DNA of 8,302 bases from contig JAGRHE010000121.1 in assembly GCA_020445165.1 (NCBI GenBank), positions 1 to 8,302 of the forward strand, read 5' to 3'. The notes under the pieces are model-generated. The model had not been told where the DNA came from. It saw only the letters and a program-made list of their open reading frames with translations, and ran no database searches. Origin of the DNA: Gammaproteobacteria bacterium (GTDB lineage Bacteria > Pseudomonadota > Gammaproteobacteria > Chromatiales > Sedimenticolaceae). This document shows, one piece after another, positions 5,024 through 8,302 of the stretch (position 1 is its first letter; each line of letters opens with the position of its first letter). The translations under genes and the position numbers were made by a program.

Positions 5024-6910
5024 TTATGAACCTACCACGCCGCCATTCTTGCGCGTGATCACGAAGGTGCAATCACGTGGCACGGTAACGCCATCGATCG
5101 GTGCCGGGAAGTTGGTCACGCTCGGATCGCCATTGCCCGGGTGCTGGGTATTGACGAACAGGGTACGCCGGTCAGGGGTAACCGTCAGGCCGGTGATCTC
5201 ATCGTCGGTGACGCCGGTGAACAAACGCCGCAGCTCACCCGTCTTGGTATCGGCGACCAGCAGCTGGTTGTTCAAGCCGTCCTTCTGACCACCATCGGTC
5301 TCGATGAACAGGCGGCCATCAGGATCGGCCCAGATGCCGTCCGGATCACTGAAGGTGTCCTCGGTGCCGTGCGTCGTCTGCGCGATCAGGAAGATGTCCC
5401 AGGTGAAGGTCAGGCCGGTGTGCTTGTCACTGTCCATCCAACGGATGATGTGGCCGTCCCGGTTCGGCGCCAACGGATTGGCAGCGTTCGGTTCGGTACG
5501 CGCGCTGTTGTTGGTCAGGGTGCAGTAGACCATGCCGTTCGGATCGATGGTGGTCCACTCGGGACGATCCATCGGCGTTGCACCGGCCAGGTCAGCGGCC
5601 ACACGGGTGTAGGTCAGCAACTCGCCGATGTCGTTGAAATTCGCCGCCAGGACCGGGTTGTTCATCGACAGTTCCAGCCACTCACCAGTACCGTCGGCAT
5701 TGAACTTCGCAACGTACAACGTGCCTTCGTCGAGCGGGCTCTTACCCTGCTTGCGCATCCGCTTCCAGTCGTCGGCAGACACGAACTTGTAGATGTAGTC
5801 GAAGCTCTGATCATCGCCCATGTAGACCACGGTACGTCCGTCCTTGCCGATCACGCTGGTCGCGCCTTCGTGCTTGAAGCGGCCCAGCGCGGTGCGCTTG
5901 ACCGGCGTCTGCGAGGCATCGAAGGGGTCGATCTCGACCACCCAGCCGAAACGGTTCTCTTCGTTGCGATAGTCCTTGTCGGACAGGTCGAAGCGACGAT
6001 CGAACAGGTGCCAACCGTAACCGAAGCCATTGGACGAAAAGCCGTAGCGCTGCTGTTCCTCGGTCGGCTCCCACTCGCTTTCCTGGTTGGTCGCACCGAA
6101 GTAGCCGTTGAAGTTTTCCTCACAGGTCAGGTAGGTGTTCCACGGGGTCGGGCCGCTCGAGCAGTTGTTGACCGTACCCAGCGGGATGTTGCCGTTCGGG
6201 GTCTGCAGCAGCGCGTGACCGGCCACCGGGCCGCTGAAGGCCATCGGGGTATTCACGTGGATGCGGCGTGCAACATCGCTCTTCACGGTCTGCCAGTGGC
6301 CCTTCTTGTCGCGCGCAATCTCGACCACCGACACGCCATGGGCGTGCTGCGACACGCGCACGTCTTCGAGGCTCTCCGGCATGTCCTTGCCCAGCACGTG
6401 AGTGTTGATGCCGAACTCGTGGTTGATCGCCAGCACGCCGCGCGTGCTCTCGCGCAGGTTCCTGAGCAACCCGGACGCCGGGCCCTTGCTATCGATCGGG
6501 AAGAACCACATGCCGTCGTGGCCGATACCGATCTGCTTCGCCTGGTCTTCGGCCGTCGGCGGCCAGCTGAACGCAGGGCCGTCCGGCTCGATCGGCTCGC
6601 CCCAGGGGATCAGCACGTCGTATTGATAGTCAGCGGAGATGGCCGGCTCGGGACCGGTCCCCTCGGCCACCGGAACGGGCTCGAAGCCGATCAGGCGATT
6701 GTGGCGACGGCCGGATCCGTAGTTCTGCCAGTCCTCGCCGAAGCGGGCGCTGGCTGCCGTCGGCAGGAAGCCGGCCGCACCTGCGGCCAGTCCACCGATC
6801 AGTACCTCGCGGCGGGTCAGGTGAGCTTGCAGCACGTCCGCAAACGGGCGGTTACCCGACTTGTTGGTGATGACGTTGTCGTTGTCGAGGGCGTCGTCGT
6901 TCTGATTCAT
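5024..6910 (-). CDS. phoX: PhoX-family (DUF839) alkaline phosphatase, Tat-exported
   Basis: A 628-residue protein of the DUF839/PhoX family, calcium- and iron-dependent phosphatases that release phosphate from organic esters outside the cytoplasm. Residues 32-55 carry a twin-arginine signal (TRREVLIGG, arginines 33-34, then a hydrophobic stretch ending ASA), so it is exported folded by Tat. Family blocks follow in order: HDGMWFFP (131-138), NHEFG (163-167), NTYLTCEENFNGYFG (258-272), GRFKHEGA (343-350), PEW (450-452), SDPDGIW (521-527) and NTQHPG (587-592). Cys263 in TCEEN and Glu349 in KHEG correspond, as I recall the P. fluorescens PhoX structure, to iron and calcium ligands. The ATG at 6910 is chosen over an upstream in-frame start (7006) because it sits at a usual distance before the Tat motif and has GAGAA just upstream. 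A Pho box lies 106 bp upstream, supporting phosphate-starvation control. Substrate range is not readable. Confidence 0.88.
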   Translation of the reverse strand: MNQNDDALDNDNVITNKSGNRPFADVLQAHLTRREVLIGGLAAGAAGFLPTAASARFGEDWQNYGSGRRHNRLIGFEPVPVAEGTGPEPAISADYQYDVLIPWGEPIEPDGPAFSWPPTAEDQAKQIGIGHDGMWFFPIDSKGPASGLLRNLRESTRGVLAINHEFGINTHVLGKDMPESLEDVRVSQHAHGVSVVEIARDKKGHWQTVKSDVARRIHVNTPMAFSGPVAGHALLQTPNGNIPLGTVNNCSSGPTPWNTYLTCEENFNGYFGATNQESEWEPTEEQQRYGFSSNGFGYGWHLFDRRFDLSDKDYRNEENRFGWVVEIDPFDASQTPVKRTALGRFKHEGATSVIGKDGRTVVYMGDDQSFDYIYKFVSADDWKRMRKQGKSPLDEGTLYVAKFNADGTGEWLELSMNNPVLAANFNDIGELLTYTRVAADLAGATPMDRPEWTTIDPNGMVYCTLTNNSARTEPNAANPLAPNRDGHIIRWMDSDKHTGLTFTWDIFLIAQTTHGTEDTFSDPDGIWADPDGRLFIETDGGQKDGLNNQLLVADTKTGELRRLFTGVTDDEITGLTVTPDRRTLFVNTQHPGNGDPSVTNFPAPIDGVTVPRDCTFVITRKNGGVVGS

Positions 6911-7015
6911 CGTTCTCTGCACTCCGAATTGGTTTGGCGATTGCTCGCGGCATGATTCGGCGGCAGACGGTAGAAGGCGGGCGTTGCAGCAGCGTGTCGC
7001 ACGCATTGCCGGGGA

Positions 7016-7033
7016 ATGACATTCACATGACAG
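7016..7033 (-). promoter_or_regulatory. Pho box (PhoB-binding site) for the phosphatase gene
   Basis: Minus strand reads CTGTCAT-GTGA-ATGTCAT: two 7-bp direct repeats, 11 bp centre to centre, differing from the PhoB consensus (CTGTCAT, 4-bp AT-rich gap, CTGTCAT) in the repeats only at the first base of the second one. It lies in the 136-bp gap between rimO and the phosphatase gene, starting 13 bp after the rimO stop and 106 bp before the phosphatase ATG. The DNA where a -10 should lie (about 7005-6999) is GC-rich and a poor match, which fits a promoter that depends on PhoB. Confidence 0.85.
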
Positions 7034-7046
7034 AACCGGTGCTGCG

Positions 7047-8302
7047 CTACAAAGGTTCTGCGAACAGGTCGTGGTCGTCGTAACCGGTCACCTGCACCTC
7101 GATGAAATCACCGGGACCGACATCGTCCCAGTCACCGTCGATGATGACCAGGCCATCGACCTCGGGCGCATCACCCGGGCCGCGTGCGATGATGCGACCG
7201 TCCTGCACCTCGTCGATCAGCACGACCATCTCGCGACCGACCTGCAGCGCCAGCTTGTCACGGCTGATCTCGGCCTGGATCTCCATGAAGCGCTGCAGCC
7301 TGTCCTGCTTAACCTCCTCCGCTACCGGGTCGGGCAGTGCATTGGCCGCTGCACCATCGACCGGTGAGTACGCGAAGCAGCCGACGCGATCGAGCTGCGC
7401 CTCCTGGATGAACTCGAGCAACTGGTCGAAGTCGTCCTCGGTCTCGCCCGGAAAGCCGACGATGAAGGTCGAGCGCAACACCAGTTCAGGGCAGGTCTCG
7501 CGCCAGCGGGCGATACGTCCGAGTACCTTCTCGGTGGCCGCCGGTCGCTTCATCGCCTTGAGCACGCGCTGACTGCCGTGCTGCAGTGGCATGTCGAGAT
7601 ACGGCAGGATCAGCCCCTCGGCCATCAGCGGCAGCAGGTCGTCGACGTGTGGATACGGATACACATAATGCATGCGTGTCCAGGCCGGCAGCTGGCCGAG
7701 CTCTTTGGCCAACGTCGTCAGGCGCGTGGCCAGTGGCCTGCCGTTGAAAAAGTCGGTGCGGTATTTCAGGTCGACACCATAGGCGCTGGTGTCCTGCGAC
7801 ACCACCAGCAGTTCGCGCACGCCGGACTCGACCAGCCGTTCGGCTTCCACCAGAACCTCGCCAATCGGGCGGCTGACCAGGTCGCCACGCATACTCGGGA
7901 TGATGCAGAAGCTGCAGCGATGATTACAGCCCTCGGAGATCTTCAGATAGGCATAGTGCTTCGGCGTCAGCTTGATACCCTGCGGCGGGATCAGGCTGGT
8001 GAAGGGATCGTGTGGCGCCGGCAGGTGGGCGTGCACGGCACCCATGACGGCTTCGTAATCGTGTGGACCGGTTACAGCGAGAACGCCCGGATGCGCGGCC
8101 CGGATTTCGTCCTCACGCACGCCCAGGCAGCCGGTCACGATCACCCGGCCGTTGCCATCGAGCGCCTCACCGATCGCATCCAGCGATTCAGCCACAGCAG
8201 CATCGATGAAACCGCAGGTGTTGACCACCACGAGGTCGGCACCCGCGTAGCTCGGCGACAGGCCATAGCCCTCGGCACGCAGCTGGGTCAGGATCCGTTC
8301 GG
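7047..8302 (-). CDS. rimO: Ribosomal protein S12 methylthiotransferase RimO (N-terminus beyond window)
   Basis: RimO is a radical-SAM enzyme that adds a methylthio group to the beta-carbon of a conserved aspartate in ribosomal protein S12 (Asp88 in E. coli numbering). 418 complete codons are visible, starting with [12 protein letters not shown] at the right edge; the first roughly 20 residues with the initial cysteine motif are outside. Seen in order: NTCGFID and VTGCLG (cysteines of the N-terminal auxiliary cluster domain), the radical-SAM signature C-NHR-C-SF-C in [13 protein letters not shown], then [18 protein letters not shown] and [13 protein letters not shown] typical of RimO, and a C-terminal TRAM domain ending FAEPL at the TAG stop. 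An internal GTG at 8231 is not the start, because the frame and homology continue to the edge. The RimO-specific blocks distinguish it from the tRNA enzyme MiaB. No terminator is visible before the next gene, so rimO transcripts may read into the phosphatase gene. Confidence 0.95.
   Translation of the reverse strand, partial: ERILTQLRAEGYGLSPSYAGADLVVVNTCGFIDAAVAESLDAIGEALDGNGRVIVTGCLGVREDEIRAAHPGVLAVTGPHDYEAVMGAVHAHLPAPHDPFTSLIPPQGIKLTPKHYAYLKISEGCNHRCSFCIIPSMRGDLVSRPIGEVLVEAERLVESGVRELLVVSQDTSAYGVDLKYRTDFFNGRPLATRLTTLAKELGQLPAWTRMHYVYPYPHVDDLLPLMAEGLILPYLDMPLQHGSQRVLKAMKRPAATEKVLGRIARWRETCPELVLRSTFIVGFPGETEDDFDQLLEFIQEAQLDRVGCFAYSPVDGAAANALPDPVAEEVKQDRLQRFMEIQAEISRDKLALQVGREMVVLIDEVQDGRIIARGPGDAPEVDGLVIIDGDWDDVGPGDFIEVQVTGYDDHDLFAEPL

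Noticed and set aside
5141..6955. Very long plus-strand open frame antisense to the phosphatase gene
   Set aside because: It mirrors the GC-rich coding strand of phoX, has no recognisable domain and no good ribosome binding site; the minus-strand product has a Tat signal and family motifs throughout.
6911..7006. Upstream in-frame start for the phosphatase (32 extra residues)
   Set aside because: The extension is cysteine- and arginine-rich, lies within the expected PhoB-promoter leader and would put the Tat motif about 65 residues from the N-terminus; the ATG at 6910 fits better.

Overview
This window looks like chromosomal DNA from a GC-rich gammaproteobacterium. Close matches to gammaproteobacterial family motifs (a DctP-type TRAP binding protein, RimO, a PhoX-type phosphatase, an OmpA protein with TSP3 repeats), sigma-54 and Pho-box promoters, and a GTAG-headed REP pair all fit that reading; the exact taxon cannot be read from the sequence. 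No transposase, phage gene, CRISPR array, tRNA or rRNA was seen, and I found no convincing new multi-gene defence or biosynthetic system. The interest lies mainly in the regulatory DNA and in a few small elements.

Layout. At the left edge is the 5' part of a leftward dctP gene (C4-dicarboxylate TRAP transporter binding protein). It is followed by a 461-bp divergent intergenic region with a textbook -24/-12 sigma-54 promoter and two enhancer-like dyads about three helical turns apart for dctP, plus a sigma-70-like promoter for the rightward gene. That gene (878-2698) encodes a secreted protein with an unrecognised N-terminal domain, ten exact 30-residue thrombospondin type 3 calcium-binding repeats and an OmpA peptidoglycan-binding domain. 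It ends at a strong hairpin. Next come an EamA/DMT-family membrane transporter (GTG start) and, 22 bp later, a small cupin, probably one operon. A short intergenic stretch then carries a 20-bp dyad and a 51-codon open frame with a very good ribosome binding site. It is followed by a small two-helix DUF2892/YgaP-like membrane protein gene whose promoter spacer is filled by a 20-bp inverted repeat, a likely repressor operator.

Convergent junction and right half. The rightward block ends in a strong intrinsic terminator at 4838-4862. After it lies an inverted pair of REP elements (4897-4941), then a terminator serving the leftward genes. The leftward block consists of a Tat-exported PhoX/DUF839 phosphatase, with a near-perfect PhoB box 106 bp upstream of its start, and, upstream of it, rimO (ribosomal protein S12 methylthiotransferase), whose first roughly 20 codons lie beyond the right edge.

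Functionally the window is a set of independent envelope and nutrient genes rather than one pathway: dicarboxylate uptake under predicted NtrC-type/sigma-54 control, phosphate scavenging under PhoB, a possibly sulfide- or stress-responsive small membrane protein, cell-wall anchoring, and one housekeeping ribosome-modification gene.
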